DNA of 64,000 bases, taken from NCBI GenBank assembly GCA_944323485.1, contig CALUSR010000002.1:194048-258047 (forward strand), given 5' to 3'. Positions within the stretch are counted from its first letter, which is position 1. Every line of letters begins with the position of its first letter. Positions 25,205 to 35,987 of this stretch are shown in pieces. Source of the stretch: Candidatus Gastranaerophilales bacterium. Lineage in GTDB: Bacteria > Cyanobacteriota > Vampirovibrionia > Gastranaerophilales > CAJFVJ01. The position numbers and the translations under genes are program-made. The notes under the pieces are model-generated. The model saw only the letters and a program-made list of their open reading frames with translations. It ran no database searches and was not told the DNA's origin.

Positions 25205-26104
25205 TTATATATTAAGATGTTTCTTTATGGAAACAAAACTTCCGCATGCACAGAAAACAACCCCCATAAAAAGTATCGTCGCAATGACAACATTTATTGT
25301 CATAGGGTTCTGCGGCACGGCAAAAAATTCATACGTCTTATCAATATACCGCTGTAATATCAAAACGGGAATAATCGCAATCAATGTACCTGATAAACCG
25401 TAAAAAGCACCCTGCAAAACCAGAGGCATTCTTATATACCAGTCGCTGACCCCCATAAGACGCATTATCTCTATTTCTTTTCTTTTTGAGGCAATTACTA
25501 TCTGTATTGTATTGTTTATTATGAACATCGTCAGAAATCCTGAAACAATAAGGATTATAATAGTAGCTGTATGACTGATGTCACTGACTTCTCTCATTTT
25601 CTCGGCAAGCTCATGAGCATATTTGACATCCTCAACCTCTTTGAGTCCCTCGATGCTCTTAGCAACCTGTTTTATATCTTTCTGGCTTTTTACCCGCACA
25701 TGCAGCGTGTCAGGCAGAGGATTCTCGATGTTCGGCAAATCTACCGTTTTTCTAAAATTTGTCCACGCCTTCTGCTTCGGTATAACATTTATTCTGTCAA
25801 CAGAAGGAATATTTCTTACTTCATATACGGCATCTTTCAAATTGGCATCCGGTTTGAGATAAACAGATATCTCAAGCACCTTTCCGAGTTCTTTCACTAC
25901 AGAACCAAGCGCAATACTCGTTCTGAATATACAACCGAAAATAGTCAAAATAGCAGCCATAGTTCCGATGATAAATATATTCATCATGCCTGCCTGTGTA
26001 ATTCCTTTTATCGTTTCCATAAGGACTCGATAAAAGATTATTATATCCGTAACGATTATGGATGCTTTGCTTCTTCTGTTTGAATTAATACTATCGTTAT
26101 TCAT
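25205..26104 (-). CDS. ftsX: Cell division permease-like protein FtsX
   Basis: 299 residues: N-terminal cytoplasmic tail, TM1 (GMMNIFIIGTMAAILTIFG), a large extracytoplasmic loop of about 110 residues (from VYLKPDANLKDAVYEVR to AHELAEKMREV), and three C-terminal membrane helices. EIMRLMGVSDWYIRMPLVLQG is the coupling region of MacB/FtsX proteins. With FtsE it controls septal peptidoglycan hydrolases; the amidase at 38543 is a possible client, by analogy only. The start overlaps the ftsE stop by eight bases, so the pair is translationally coupled. Confidence 0.93.
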   Translation of the reverse strand: MNNDSINSNRRSKASIIVTDIIIFYRVLMETIKGITQAGMMNIFIIGTMAAILTIFGCIFRTSIALGSVVKELGKVLEISVYLKPDANLKDAVYEVRNIPSVDRINVIPKQKAWTNFRKTVDLPNIENPLPDTLHVRVKSQKDIKQVAKSIEGLKEVEDVKYAHELAEKMREVSDISHTATIIILIVSGFLTMFIINNTIQIVIASKRKEIEIMRLMGVSDWYIRMPLVLQGAFYGLSGTLIAIIPVLILQRYIDKTYEFFAVPQNPMTINVVIATILFMGVVFCACGSFVSIKKHLNI

Positions 26105-26771
26105 AAGTTCCCTGTTGAACGTCCTTAATTATTCTACCGTGCTCAAGAGTAATTACTCTTTTTCTGAAATGATTAACCATTGCATGGTCATGGGTTGATA
26201 TCAGTGTCGTAATACCACGTTGATTTATTTTTTCCAAAATCTCCATAATTTCAAGAGATGTCTGAGGGTCAAGATTTCCTGTCGGTTCATCAGCTATTAA
26301 TATCGAGGGACCGTTAACAAGTGCTCTTGCAATGCCGACTCTTTGCTGCTCTCCGCCTGATAACTCCGTCGGCTTTGATGTCATCTTATGGCTCAAACCG
26401 ACTATTTTCAGAGCACTCTTTACTCTGTTATCAATATCTCTCGAGCTCAACCCGAGCGTTCTGATTACAAAGGCAACGTTATCATACACATTCTGCTTTT
26501 CTAACAGCTTATAATCCTGAAAAATTATCCCCATGCAGCGTCTTAAAAGAGGCACCTTGTGTGCGGGCAATCTGACAACATCAATTCCGGCAACAAGCAC
26601 ATTTCCGACACTTGGTTTTTCTTCTCTGTAAAGAAGTTTCATCAAGGTGGATTTTCCTGCTCCGCTTGACCCTGTCAAGAAAACAAATTCACCCTGTTGA
26701 ATATCCAAATCAATGTTATTCAGGGCAAATGTTCCTTTATATTGTTTACAAACACCTCTTAAATTTATCAT
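26097..26771 (-). CDS. ftsE: Cell division ATP-binding protein FtsE
   Basis: ABC ATPase partner of FtsX. Walker A GSSGAGKSTLM (about 34-44), Q-loop FQDYKLL, signature LSGGEQQRVGIARAL (about 138-152), Walker B ILIADEPTGNLDP and H-loop STHDHAM are all intact. Length 224 is standard. Its start shares a base with the end of the transketolase C-terminal subunit gene. Confidence 0.95.
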   Translation of the reverse strand: MINLRGVCKQYKGTFALNNIDLDIQQGEFVFLTGSSGAGKSTLMKLLYREEKPSVGNVLVAGIDVVRLPAHKVPLLRRCMGIIFQDYKLLEKQNVYDNVAFVIRTLGLSSRDIDNRVKSALKIVGLSHKMTSKPTELSGGEQQRVGIARALVNGPSILIADEPTGNLDPQTSLEIMEILEKINQRGITTLISTHDHAMVNHFRKRVITLEHGRIIKDVQQGTYE

Positions 26772-27727
26772 TATTTTATCTCTATAAGTTTCAATGCTTC
26801 ACTAACAAATTCTTCAGCTACCAACCCATATTTTGACATCAACTCTGAGGATTGTCCACTTTGACCGAAAACATCATTGGTCCCTATTCTCTTCACCCAG
26901 GTCGGCATATTTTCGCTTAAACACTCGCATACAGCTGACCCTAATCCGCCGATAACGGAATGATTTTCAATTACCATAACTTTTTTTGTTTTTACCGCAC
27001 TCTTAAGAAGAATATCTTTATCAAACGGCTTCACAAAAGGATAGTTGATTATATCAGCCGTAATACCTTTATTTTTCAAAAGCTCTGCACACTTGAATGC
27101 TTCTATCAAGGTTTCTCCGTTTGAAACAAGGGTAATATTCCACCCTGTATTCAAAAGCTGAGCACGTCCGTATTCAAGGTGATAGTTCTCAGGATTAAAC
27201 AACGTAGGCAGAGAAGTTCTCGATATTCTTATATAAACAGGTCCATTATGTTCTATCGCAAATTTTACGGCAGCACGAACCTCAACCTCATCAGACGGAA
27301 CAAGAACGGTCATATTCGGAATAGTACGCATAAGGGCAACATCTTCAAGCGCCTGATGTGTTGCTCCATCTTCGCCTACTGTAATACCGCCGTGAGTTCC
27401 GACTATTTTTACATTAAAATTCGGATAACATATACCGTTTCTAATCTGATCCCATGCCCGCCCTGCAGCAAAAACAGAAAAAGTGGCAACAAAAGGAATT
27501 TTACCGCATGTGCTTAAACCTGCTGCGACCCCCATTGCATCCTGCTCTGCAATCCCTGCATTGAAAAATCTTTCAGGAAACTCTTTGGCAAAAAGTTTTG
27601 TTTGAGTTGAACATGATAAATCAGCATCGATTGCCACAATATTCTGATTTTCACGTCCGAATTCAACAAGGGCCTTTCCGAAGGCTTCTCTGGTTGATTT
27701 TATTTTTATATCCGATTCATTAACCAT
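26771..27727 (-). CDS. Transketolase, C-terminal (pyrimidine-binding) subunit
   Basis: Half-length transketolase holding the PYR and C-terminal domains: IVAIDADLSCST, FFNAGIAEQDAMGVAAGLS (catalytic Glu in AEQDA, about residue 60), GGITVGEDGATHQALEDVAL and the C-terminal SVIGGLGSAVCECL. It works with the N-terminal subunit encoded just upstream, transferring two-carbon ketol units in the pentose phosphate pathway. Start ATG 27727 has AGAGGTG at seven bases; GTG 27736 is less likely. Overlap of eight bases with the upstream subunit gene indicates coupled synthesis. Confidence 0.93.
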   Translation of the reverse strand: MVNESDIKIKSTREAFGKALVEFGRENQNIVAIDADLSCSTQTKLFAKEFPERFFNAGIAEQDAMGVAAGLSTCGKIPFVATFSVFAAGRAWDQIRNGICYPNFNVKIVGTHGGITVGEDGATHQALEDVALMRTIPNMTVLVPSDEVEVRAAVKFAIEHNGPVYIRISRTSLPTLFNPENYHLEYGRAQLLNTGWNITLVSNGETLIEAFKCAELLKNKGITADIINYPFVKPFDKDILLKSAVKTKKVMVIENHSVIGGLGSAVCECLSENMPTWVKRIGTNDVFGQSGQSSELMSKYGLVAEEFVSEALKLIEIK

Positions 27728-28589
27728 TGTAATCACCTCTCAGCTCTTGCAGCGCTCTTTCGGTTTCTTCTTCTTTAGGAGCCTTTCCATGCCAGTCAGG
27801 GTTATTTTCCATAAATGAAACCCCTTTACCTTTTACTGTGTCACAAATAATCGCTACGGGACATTTGTGTTTTTTGCCCAGTTTGTGAGCCTTTGACACT
27901 GCCTGAAAAATTTCCTGATATTTATGCCCGTCTATCTCCATCGCAGCCCAGTCAAATGCTTCAAACTTGGCTTTAAGATCTCCCAAGGATTTTATACTGT
28001 CAACCTGACCGTCTATTTGCAGATTGTTTCTGTCAACAAACAATATCAAATTATCAAGCTTATGCTGGGATGCCCCCATAATCGCTTCCCATATCTGCCC
28101 CTCCTGCATCTCTCCATCTCCGCAGTAACAGTAAACATAAGAATCTTTTTTATCAAGTTTTAACCCAAGAGCCATACCGCAGGCCATAGATAACCCCTGA
28201 CCGAGTGAGCCGCTTGAAACTTCAACACCCGGGAGATAACCATAAGAGGGATGCCCCTGCAATCTTGTTCCGAGCTTTCTGAATGTCATTAACTCTTCAA
28301 CGGGAAAATATTCAAATTCAGCCAGCACTGCATACAATGCTGCTGATGCATGTCCCTTTGATAAAACAAACCTGTCTCTATCCTCAAACTCCGGATGTTC
28401 ACTCCACTCCTTATAATGGCGCATACACTTTCCATACAGAGTAACAAGAATATCAACTGCCGATAAGGAACCTCCCGGGTGACCAGATTTTGCATTTGCA
28501 ATCATGTTTATAACATGCATTCTCACCATTGTGGCAATAAGCCCGAGTTCTTTTATTTCCGATTTTGAGAGTTTATCATGATTAAACAT
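27720..28589 (-). CDS. Transketolase, N-terminal (TPP pyrophosphate-binding) subunit
   Basis: N-terminal half of a split transketolase. Key elements: SGHPGGSLSAVDILVTLY, DRFVLSKGHASAALYAVL, GSLGQGLSMACGMALG and the TPP motif GDGEMQEGQIWEA (GDGx..E..). Split transketolases occur in archaea, many anaerobes and some cyanobacteria-related lineages. Its stop overlaps the partner subunit and its start overlaps the TagA/WecG-type transferase by eight bases, so the carbohydrate genes here form a tightly packed run. Confidence 0.94.
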   Translation of the reverse strand: MFNHDKLSKSEIKELGLIATMVRMHVINMIANAKSGHPGGSLSAVDILVTLYGKCMRHYKEWSEHPEFEDRDRFVLSKGHASAALYAVLAEFEYFPVEELMTFRKLGTRLQGHPSYGYLPGVEVSSGSLGQGLSMACGMALGLKLDKKDSYVYCYCGDGEMQEGQIWEAIMGASQHKLDNLILFVDRNNLQIDGQVDSIKSLGDLKAKFEAFDWAAMEIDGHKYQEIFQAVSKAHKLGKKHKCPVAIICDTVKGKGVSFMENNPDWHGKAPKEEETERALQELRGDYNG

Positions 28590-29349
28590 TTCTATTTTCT
28601 TTCTTTATCTTATTACTATTTAAAATAACTCTAAAAACAAATAATGGCAATGAGGGGAACATCCTCGAAAATCGTTTCGGTTCTTTGAGCAATCTGTATA
28701 ACCACTCACAGCCCAAACTCCTGAAAATTTTCGGAGCCCGCATCACTCGCCCCGACCAAACATCAAAACTGCCTCCTACACCTATCATCAAACATCCGAG
28801 ATTTTCTTTATACTTTCTAATAACAATCTCCTGTTTGGGAACGCCCATTGCGACAAACAAAATCTGCGTACCTGCTGTCTTTATATCGTCAACAATAGCA
28901 GGTTCTTCCTCTTCGTTGTAATATCCGCTTCTGACATATGATACTATAAGCTTTGGATATTTGTTTTTGAGATTTTCAACAGCTTTCAGGACCACATCCT
29001 CTTTGGCACCCCAGAAACCCACTTTCCATCCCTGTTCAGCAGCCATAGAAATCAAATCTTCGCTGAATTCAATCCCAGGAATACGATGAACATCAGCTCC
29101 GAATGACTTTACAGCCATAACAAGCCCTGCTCCGTCAGGAAGGACTATATCAGCTTTTTGAAGAGAAGTTTTTAAATCAGAGTTCTTCTCTCCCATCATT
29201 ATCATCTCTGGATTAAGAGTAACAACCTGAGCCGATTTCTTTTCTTCAATATAACTCTCTGCACATGACAAGCCTTCTTCTTTTGTTATCAAATCCAATT
29301 CATAATCAAATATCTTGAAACGCTTATTCACTTCTTCTTCTCTAATCAC
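28582..29349 (-). CDS. WecG/TagA/CpsF family glycosyltransferase
   Basis: GT26 enzyme, probably an N-acetylmannosaminyl- or similar transferase acting on an undecaprenyl-linked acceptor. Signature elements: TLNPEMIMMGEKN, LPDGAGLVMAVKSFG (catalytic Asp in PDGxG), RIPGIEFSEDL, and VAMGVPKQEIVI. The gene is coupled to csaB upstream (ATGA overlap) as in organisms that make a secondary cell-wall polysaccharide carrying pyruvylated ManNAc, the ligand of SLH domains. A role in that polymer is therefore inferred. Confidence 0.9.
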   Translation of the reverse strand: MIREEEVNKRFKIFDYELDLITKEEGLSCAESYIEEKKSAQVVTLNPEMIMMGEKNSDLKTSLQKADIVLPDGAGLVMAVKSFGADVHRIPGIEFSEDLISMAAEQGWKVGFWGAKEDVVLKAVENLKNKYPKLIVSYVRSGYYNEEEEPAIVDDIKTAGTQILFVAMGVPKQEIVIRKYKENLGCLMIGVGGSFDVWSGRVMRAPKIFRSLGCEWLYRLLKEPKRFSRMFPSLPLFVFRVILNSNKIKKENRNV

Positions 29350-30377
29350 TTGTCATCACTTAATATTTTACACAACAACTCATTATTTTGTCGAGATTTT
29401 GTAACTTCTTTTAAGCAAAAAAACGAACTGCCCTGTTGCGAATAAGCTTTCATATTCTCAACAGCATTTGAAAATCCCCTGTTAATTATCTCTACAGGTA
29501 TCAAAGGAATATTTGCCTGACTTGCAAGATTTTCAACTTTTATATCATAAGATACCGCCAACACTCTTGCACCGCTTTTTATTGCAACCAAACAGGCATG
29601 ATAGCGCATGGCAATCACAAATCTGCTCTCTGATATAACCCTGATAATATCATCGCATGAAAGATTGATGAACAACTCGGCATCGATATTTCGAAGCTTC
29701 AGTTCCTGCTGCATCTTTCTGCATACATTCATATCTGAACTAATCTGAAGAGGAAGAATCTTTATGTTATAACCGCGAAAATCCTCTGCAATAACATCAG
29801 CCATATTTTGAATTTTTTCTTTGTTCATACCGCTCCAGCTGCGGAGTTGTATAACAACCTGATTTTTCTTTTCTCTCTTGGGAAACTCGAGTCCCCAAAG
29901 AGCATCAGCTGTCAAAACAGCATCAATTCCCGCCTTTGAAAGCTCATTAAAACTTCTTTGATCTCTCACGGCTATTTTATTTACACGCTTAAGCAAAAAT
30001 TTTGTCCACCACCTCCCGATAGGAGTTCTAATTGGGCCAATTCCCTGCGAATAGAGCATAACTTTTTTTCGGAACAATAACCCCAGAAAAATTATCCCGA
30101 GATAATAAAAAAGACTCTTCACGCTTGTCACATCCTGCAGCAAGCTCCCGCCGCCGCTGACAAGGACATCACAGAACATTATCTTCTGCAGCAGGGCAAT
30201 CGGATTAAAAGAACCGACACTCTCAACTCCGTATAGAGCTGATGTTTTCTTTGGATTTCGGGATAAAACTGTAATATAAGCTCCCTGAGATTTCAGAGTA
30301 TCAACGATAATACTCAAAACTTTTTCATCGCCAAAATTATCAAACCCGAAATATCCCGATAAAACAACCTTCTTCAT
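29346..30377 (-). CDS. csaB: Polysaccharide pyruvyl transferase CsaB
   Basis: 343 residues. SGYFGFDNFGDEKVLSIIVDT at the N terminus, VSGGGSLLQDVTS near residue 90 and RYHACLVAIKSG in the C-terminal lobe are CsaB hallmarks (GT-B-like fold). CsaB adds ketal pyruvate to cell-wall polysaccharide, creating the anchor for SLH domains in Firmicutes; a similar arrangement is proposed for cyanobacterial outer-membrane anchoring. A three-SLH protein is encoded at 58145-59461, so both ends of the anchoring system are in this window. Confidence 0.93.
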   Translation of the reverse strand: MKKVVLSGYFGFDNFGDEKVLSIIVDTLKSQGAYITVLSRNPKKTSALYGVESVGSFNPIALLQKIMFCDVLVSGGGSLLQDVTSVKSLFYYLGIIFLGLLFRKKVMLYSQGIGPIRTPIGRWWTKFLLKRVNKIAVRDQRSFNELSKAGIDAVLTADALWGLEFPKREKKNQVVIQLRSWSGMNKEKIQNMADVIAEDFRGYNIKILPLQISSDMNVCRKMQQELKLRNIDAELFINLSCDDIIRVISESRFVIAMRYHACLVAIKSGARVLAVSYDIKVENLASQANIPLIPVEIINRGFSNAVENMKAYSQQGSSFFCLKEVTKSRQNNELLCKILSDDK

Positions 30378-30388
30378 ATTGTAACCAA

Positions 30389-31333
30389 CTAAATTTTATT
30401 TCTGAATTCTGAATAAATTTCATCTTTATACGGCAAAGATTTTATGGCGCCGATTTGCTTAGCCTGATATTTTGCTACAACAGATGCAAGCTGTGCAGCC
30501 TCAAACGGCGGATATCCCGAAGCTATACCATGCAAAAATCCTCCGTTAAAAGCATCGCCGTTATTTGTCGTATCTACGGGATTGGTTATAATACTCGGGA
30601 AGTGTTTTATCTCTCCGTTATAACCAACCGTATAACCTTCTTTTCCGTTTCTTACGACAACAACGGAAACACCTCTGTCATTCATATACCTGATAATTTT
30701 CTCGGGCGCAGGCAGCTCTATCAAACTCTGAGCATCATGCTCGGCATTCAAAAGCAATATATCTACATACTCAACTATACTGTCAAAATAATCTCTCGCA
30801 CCGTTTAAATCAACTGTTGATGAAGAATAATTCGGGTCATAAGCTGTCAGGATTCCGTTTTCTTTGGCATATTTGAAGGACTCCCTCAATGCCTCATCAT
30901 AAGACGGAGATAAAGATTGTATCATGCCCGAAGAATACAAAATTCTTGCCTTCTCAAGATAATCAAAAGAAATATCATCAACAGACAAATTTAAAACAGC
31001 CGTTTTCTTTCTGTAATACGCAAACTCTTTTGTTTTATCACAATCATTCGGTCTTGCAACAAAATACACACCGTTTACACCTTCAACTATTTTGATGTGG
31101 CTCGTATCAAGACCATCCATCTGCATTGACTCAAGTAAAAAATCTTTGAAATAATCATTTCCTATTCTTGATATAAAACCGACTCGAGAGCCCAATCTCG
31201 CAGCAGCAACAGCAGCGCACAGAGCATCCCCTCCGTAATATTTATTAAAACTCTGGGCATAAGTAAGACTATCTTGTGCCGATAACTCGACCAAACCTTC
31301 GCCTATGCATATAATATCAAAATTTTCGTTCAT
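30389..31333 (-). CDS. kdgK: PfkB-family carbohydrate kinase, probable 2-keto-3-deoxygluconate kinase
   Basis: 314-residue ribokinase-family protein: FDIICIGEGLVELSAQDS, YYGGDALCAAVAAARLG (substrate-side GG(D/A)), ILYSSGMIQS and the C-terminal DTTNNGDAFNGGFLHG, where NNGDAF takes the place of the usual GAGDAF anion hole and catalytic Asp. The neighbour downstream is KDPG aldolase, so KDG to KDPG phosphorylation is the most likely reaction, though fructokinase cannot be excluded from sequence. The NNGD variant is worth noting. Confidence 0.8.
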   Translation of the reverse strand: MNENFDIICIGEGLVELSAQDSLTYAQSFNKYYGGDALCAAVAAARLGSRVGFISRIGNDYFKDFLLESMQMDGLDTSHIKIVEGVNGVYFVARPNDCDKTKEFAYYRKKTAVLNLSVDDISFDYLEKARILYSSGMIQSLSPSYDEALRESFKYAKENGILTAYDPNYSSSTVDLNGARDYFDSIVEYVDILLLNAEHDAQSLIELPAPEKIIRYMNDRGVSVVVVRNGKEGYTVGYNGEIKHFPSIITNPVDTTNNGDAFNGGFLHGIASGYPPFEAAQLASVVAKYQAKQIGAIKSLPYKDEIYSEFRNKI

Positions 31334-31387
31334 AAATAAATTGCCTTATTCAAATACCGACAAATTAACATAAAAATCATGACACGG

Positions 31388-32026
31388 TCAAACATTGCCA
31401 TTTTCTTCCAAATAATCTTCAAGTTTTTTTACAATCTGCTCTGACCTGCTCTTTATCAACTTGTAGTCAGCTCCGTCATAAAGATTTTTGCCTATGCCGA
31501 CAGCTTTTGCCCCGGCTTTAATGTATTCTATGCAATCCTCTTCATCAACTCCGCCTGCGGGGATAAGACTCAAAAAAGGCATAGCTTTCAATAAATCAGC
31601 AATATAATCAACACCGCCTAAAGCTTTTACGGGGAAAAGTTTAATAAAATTAATTCCGTATTTCCAAGCCTGATATGCCTCATTTGCCGTTGATGCACTT
31701 GTTATCAGAGAAAATCCGTAATTTTTGCTCAGCTTCAACAAATTCAACTCCATAACAGGCGAACTGATTAACCTCGCACCTGCAAGAATCGATTTTTCAA
31801 CCTGCTGGCAGGAAATAACAGAACCTGCAGATACAACAATTTCTTTGTTCTTTGAGAGTTCTTCTATTGCAACAATCGATGCCGTATTTGAATAAACTAT
31901 CTCTATAATTTTTATTCCGCCGTCAATCATAGCATTGGCTATTTCTATAGCACGCTTTGAGTCATTTTCACGAATAACGCCGATTATTTTATTCTTCTCT
32001 ATGCATTCTCTGATATATTTTGACAT
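31388..32026 (-). CDS. eda: KDPG/KHG aldolase
   Basis: 212-residue class I aldolase. KIIGVIREND, GGIKIIEIVYSNTASI (catalytic Glu), SAGSVIS, and FIKLFPVKALGGVDYI with the Schiff-base Lys in KLFP are all present, then IPAGGVDEED. It splits KDPG into pyruvate and glyceraldehyde-3-phosphate. Start ATG 32026 has GGGGAG at six bases. Together with the KDG kinase downstream it gives the lower part of a sugar-acid (hexuronate/KDG) pathway; no edd or dehydratase is seen nearby. Confidence 0.92.
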   Translation of the reverse strand: MSKYIRECIEKNKIIGVIRENDSKRAIEIANAMIDGGIKIIEIVYSNTASIVAIEELSKNKEIVVSAGSVISCQQVEKSILAGARLISSPVMELNLLKLSKNYGFSLITSASTANEAYQAWKYGINFIKLFPVKALGGVDYIADLLKAMPFLSLIPAGGVDEEDCIEYIKAGAKAVGIGKNLYDGADYKLIKSRSEQIVKKLEDYLEENGNV

Positions 32027-32219
32027 TACATCTCCCCGATTAAATTTTTTCAAAATTATACCTCATTCTATATGCTAAACAAAAAATAGTAAACAAAACC
32101 CGTCTTTTTCATATTAAAAAATATTAAGCCGCCATCTTTTGAAATAGTACTCTAAGGCTTTTATTTTATTAAAATTTAGTGTATTTTAAAAAAGTATTAT
32201 CCTAATGAAATCAAATACC

Positions 32220-33802
<1,583 letters not shown>

Positions 33803-33812
33803 AAATTCATTC

Positions 33813-33842
33813 AAAAAGTCCCGAAGAAATTCGGGACTTTTT
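33813..33842 (+). terminator. Rho-independent terminator after enolase
   Basis: 13-bp stem AAAAAGTCCCGAA (33813-33825) / TTCGGGACTTTTT (33830-33842), loop GAAA. Confidence 0.95.
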
Positions 33843-33892
33843 GGTTTAGTGATTTCTTGGTGCTTGTTCCGACTTTATGCTATCATTGAAGA

Positions 33893-35341
33893 ATGAAAAT
33901 TGAGATAAAAACGAAAATAAAAACAGATTCGCCTGAAATTCTCTCAAGAGTTTATACTCCTGGAGTTGGAGAATGCTGTATCGAAATAAAAAAAGATTCC
34001 CAAAAGCTGATGGAGCTTACAAATTATGCAAACTCTATCGCTGTTCCGGGATTCGAAAGAGACAAAACGAATATAGAACAAACTGTTCTGAAATACATAA
34101 AAAAAGGATTTTCTGCTTATCCTCTGATTCTGAAAGAAAATTCAAAAATAACGCCTCAAAAGATTTTTGAAAGCCTGACACCGACTTTTTCAGCTTTCGA
34201 TACAACACATCTAAAAGCCGAAGGAAATTTCATACAAACGACTCCTGATGAAATTTCCTTACCGCAAAAAGAGGATGACTATAACCAAAATAAGCTCTCT
34301 CAAGATGTAAAAAAAGATTCAATAGAACTTCATTCAAAACTAAGAGGAGTTATAAAATCAGAAGAATCATCATACGATAGAAAACTAATAGGAGTAATCA
34401 GCGACGGCAGTGCGGTACTCGGTTTTGGCAACATTGGAGCCAAACCGGCCATGCCTGTAATGGAAGGAAAATCAGCTCTGTTCAAAGAACTCGGAGGAGT
34501 AGATGCATTTCCTATCTGTATAAACAGCAGCAATACAGAAGAACTCATAGACATCATCGATGCAATATCGCCTACATTCTCAGGAATAAACCTCGAAGAT
34601 ATATGCGCTCCGAAATGCTTTGAGGTGGAAGAAAGCTTAATCAAACGCACAAACATACCTATTTTTCATGATGACCAACATGGAACTGCCATAATAGTCT
34701 TAGCAGCAGTCATCAATTTTTTGCGTCTGACAAAAAAAGATAAACATAAAATAAAAATAGCAATGAGCGGAGCGGGGGCGGCTGCACAATCAGTGGCAAA
34801 ACTTCTGCTCGAATACGGAATCAACGACATATCCTTATCAGATATAAACGGAACGGTTTATGAAGGAAGAGAAAACAACGATAAATATCTTGAACAACTT
34901 GCACAAAAAACAAATCCCGAAAAAATAAAAGGAAATCTGACCGACATAATAAAAAATGCCGATATATTCATAGGACTCTCTGCTGCAAATATAGTCACAC
35001 CTGATATGATAAAATCAATGGCGCCTCAATCAGCAGTATTTGCTCTCGCAAATCCGACGCCTGAGATTATGCCGGATCTTGCAAAAAATGCAGGAGCTCT
35101 TGTAGTAGCAACAGGCCGTTCCGATTTCGAAAATCAGATAAATAACTCTCTTGCCTTCCCGGGGATATTTCGAGGAGTGCTTGAGTCAGGCATAAAAATT
35201 ATTGACAACAATATCAAAATCAATGCAGCAAAAGCAATAGCTTACCTTATCAAAGACAACGAGCTTGCTCCAGATTATATTCTTCCGAAAGCTCTCGATA
35301 AAAGAGTTCCTGATGCTGTAGCATCATCGGTAAGCAAATAA
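33893..35341 (+). CDS. NAD(P)-dependent malic enzyme with a duplicated/split N-terminal region
   Basis: Oxidative decarboxylation of malate to pyruvate. The Tyr motif VYTPGVGECCIEIKK is at residues 20-34, but the usual following element SDGSAVLGFGNIG only comes at 170-182; about 115 residues are inserted between them. Inside the insert, residues 70-106 (KGFSAYPLIL...LTPTFSAFDTTHL) mimic residues 200-237 (GGVDAFPICI...ISPTFSGINLEDI) with the same internal spacing, so the N-terminal domain looks partly duplicated. The catalytic core is otherwise intact: EGKSALFK, metal-ligand region INLEDI, FHDDQHGTAI and NAD motif GAGAAA. ATG 33893 lies six bases after TATCAT without a ribosome site. Confidence 0.87.
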   Translation: MKIEIKTKIKTDSPEILSRVYTPGVGECCIEIKKDSQKLMELTNYANSIAVPGFERDKTNIEQTVLKYIKKGFSAYPLILKENSKITPQKIFESLTPTFSAFDTTHLKAEGNFIQTTPDEISLPQKEDDYNQNKLSQDVKKDSIELHSKLRGVIKSEESSYDRKLIGVISDGSAVLGFGNIGAKPAMPVMEGKSALFKELGGVDAFPICINSSNTEELIDIIDAISPTFSGINLEDICAPKCFEVEESLIKRTNIPIFHDDQHGTAIIVLAAVINFLRLTKKDKHKIKIAMSGAGAAAQSVAKLLLEYGINDISLSDINGTVYEGRENNDKYLEQLAQKTNPEKIKGNLTDIIKNADIFIGLSAANIVTPDMIKSMAPQSAVFALANPTPEIMPDLAKNAGALVVATGRSDFENQINNSLAFPGIFRGVLESGIKIIDNNIKINAAKAIAYLIKDNELAPDYILPKALDKRVPDAVASSVSK

Positions 35342-35965
35342 TTACGCCTTTTTTTTCGATGATTTTGCACTACTCTTCTCTTCATAAGGAACAGTATCAG
35401 CATTTTCTGCTTCTTCTTCTGCAAGCTCTTCCTTCAGCGTCTCATCCGAATCATCTTCGGATGTATGGTCAATAACTTCAATAACATCCTCTTCCGACTC
35501 AACAAAAAAATCATCCCAATCATCATCTTCTTCTTCATCTGAAAAAGGCTCGTCTATAGAATCTTCTATAATCACATGTTCTTCATCAAACTCATCATCT
35601 TCATGGTCATACAAATTCGGATGATTTTCATCAGATGACACGGATGTTTGAGATTCAGGAAGCTGTTGTTTTGCTCTGATTACAGGAATGCTTGCAACAA
35701 GGGCAATCTCATTTCCTTCACTTGCCAAATCAATATTCAAGAGCTCCTTGTCTATTTCTACATATTTAGAAATAACCTCCACAAGCTCATCTCTCATACG
35801 TTCAAGCGTAGCAGGATCAAGTTTCGTTCTGTCATGCATAAGAACAAGCCTGAGACGATTACACGCAGAGTCTTTAGGATTTTCGGGACGGGTAAGCGTC
35901 GAGCTGATAAGTCTGTTACACCCTGATATAATATCTTTAAATATATCACTCAACATTTTTTTCAT
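35342..35965 (-). CDS. minE: Cell division topological factor MinE with long acidic C-terminal tail
   Basis: Residues 1-100 carry MinE: the amphipathic start KKMLSDIFKDI, the MinD-contact helix RLRLVLMHDRTKLDPATLER and VISKYVEIDKELLNIDL. Then, unlike the usual 80-100 residue MinE, about 105 residues follow that are dominated by Asp and Glu (for example DHEDDEFDEEHV and DEEEDDDWDDFF), ending in SSAKSSKKKA. Start ATG 35965 has AGGGAGTGG nine bases upstream; GTG 35977 is an alternative. It follows minC and minD and completes the pole-to-pole oscillator that restricts FtsZ to midcell. Confidence 0.88.
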   Translation of the reverse strand: MKKMLSDIFKDIISGCNRLISSTLTRPENPKDSACNRLRLVLMHDRTKLDPATLERMRDELVEVISKYVEIDKELLNIDLASEGNEIALVASIPVIRAKQQLPESQTSVSSDENHPNLYDHEDDEFDEEHVIIEDSIDEPFSDEEEDDDWDDFFVESEEDVIEVIDHTSEDDSDETLKEELAEEEAENADTVPYEEKSSAKSSKKKA

Positions 35966-35987
35966 TTTACAATCCACTCCCTACAGT

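Noticed and set aside
26771-28589. Transketolase disrupted by a frameshift
   Set aside because: The two halves have their own starts and ribosome sites with an 8-base overlap and correspond to the known split-subunit form, so this is not a broken gene.
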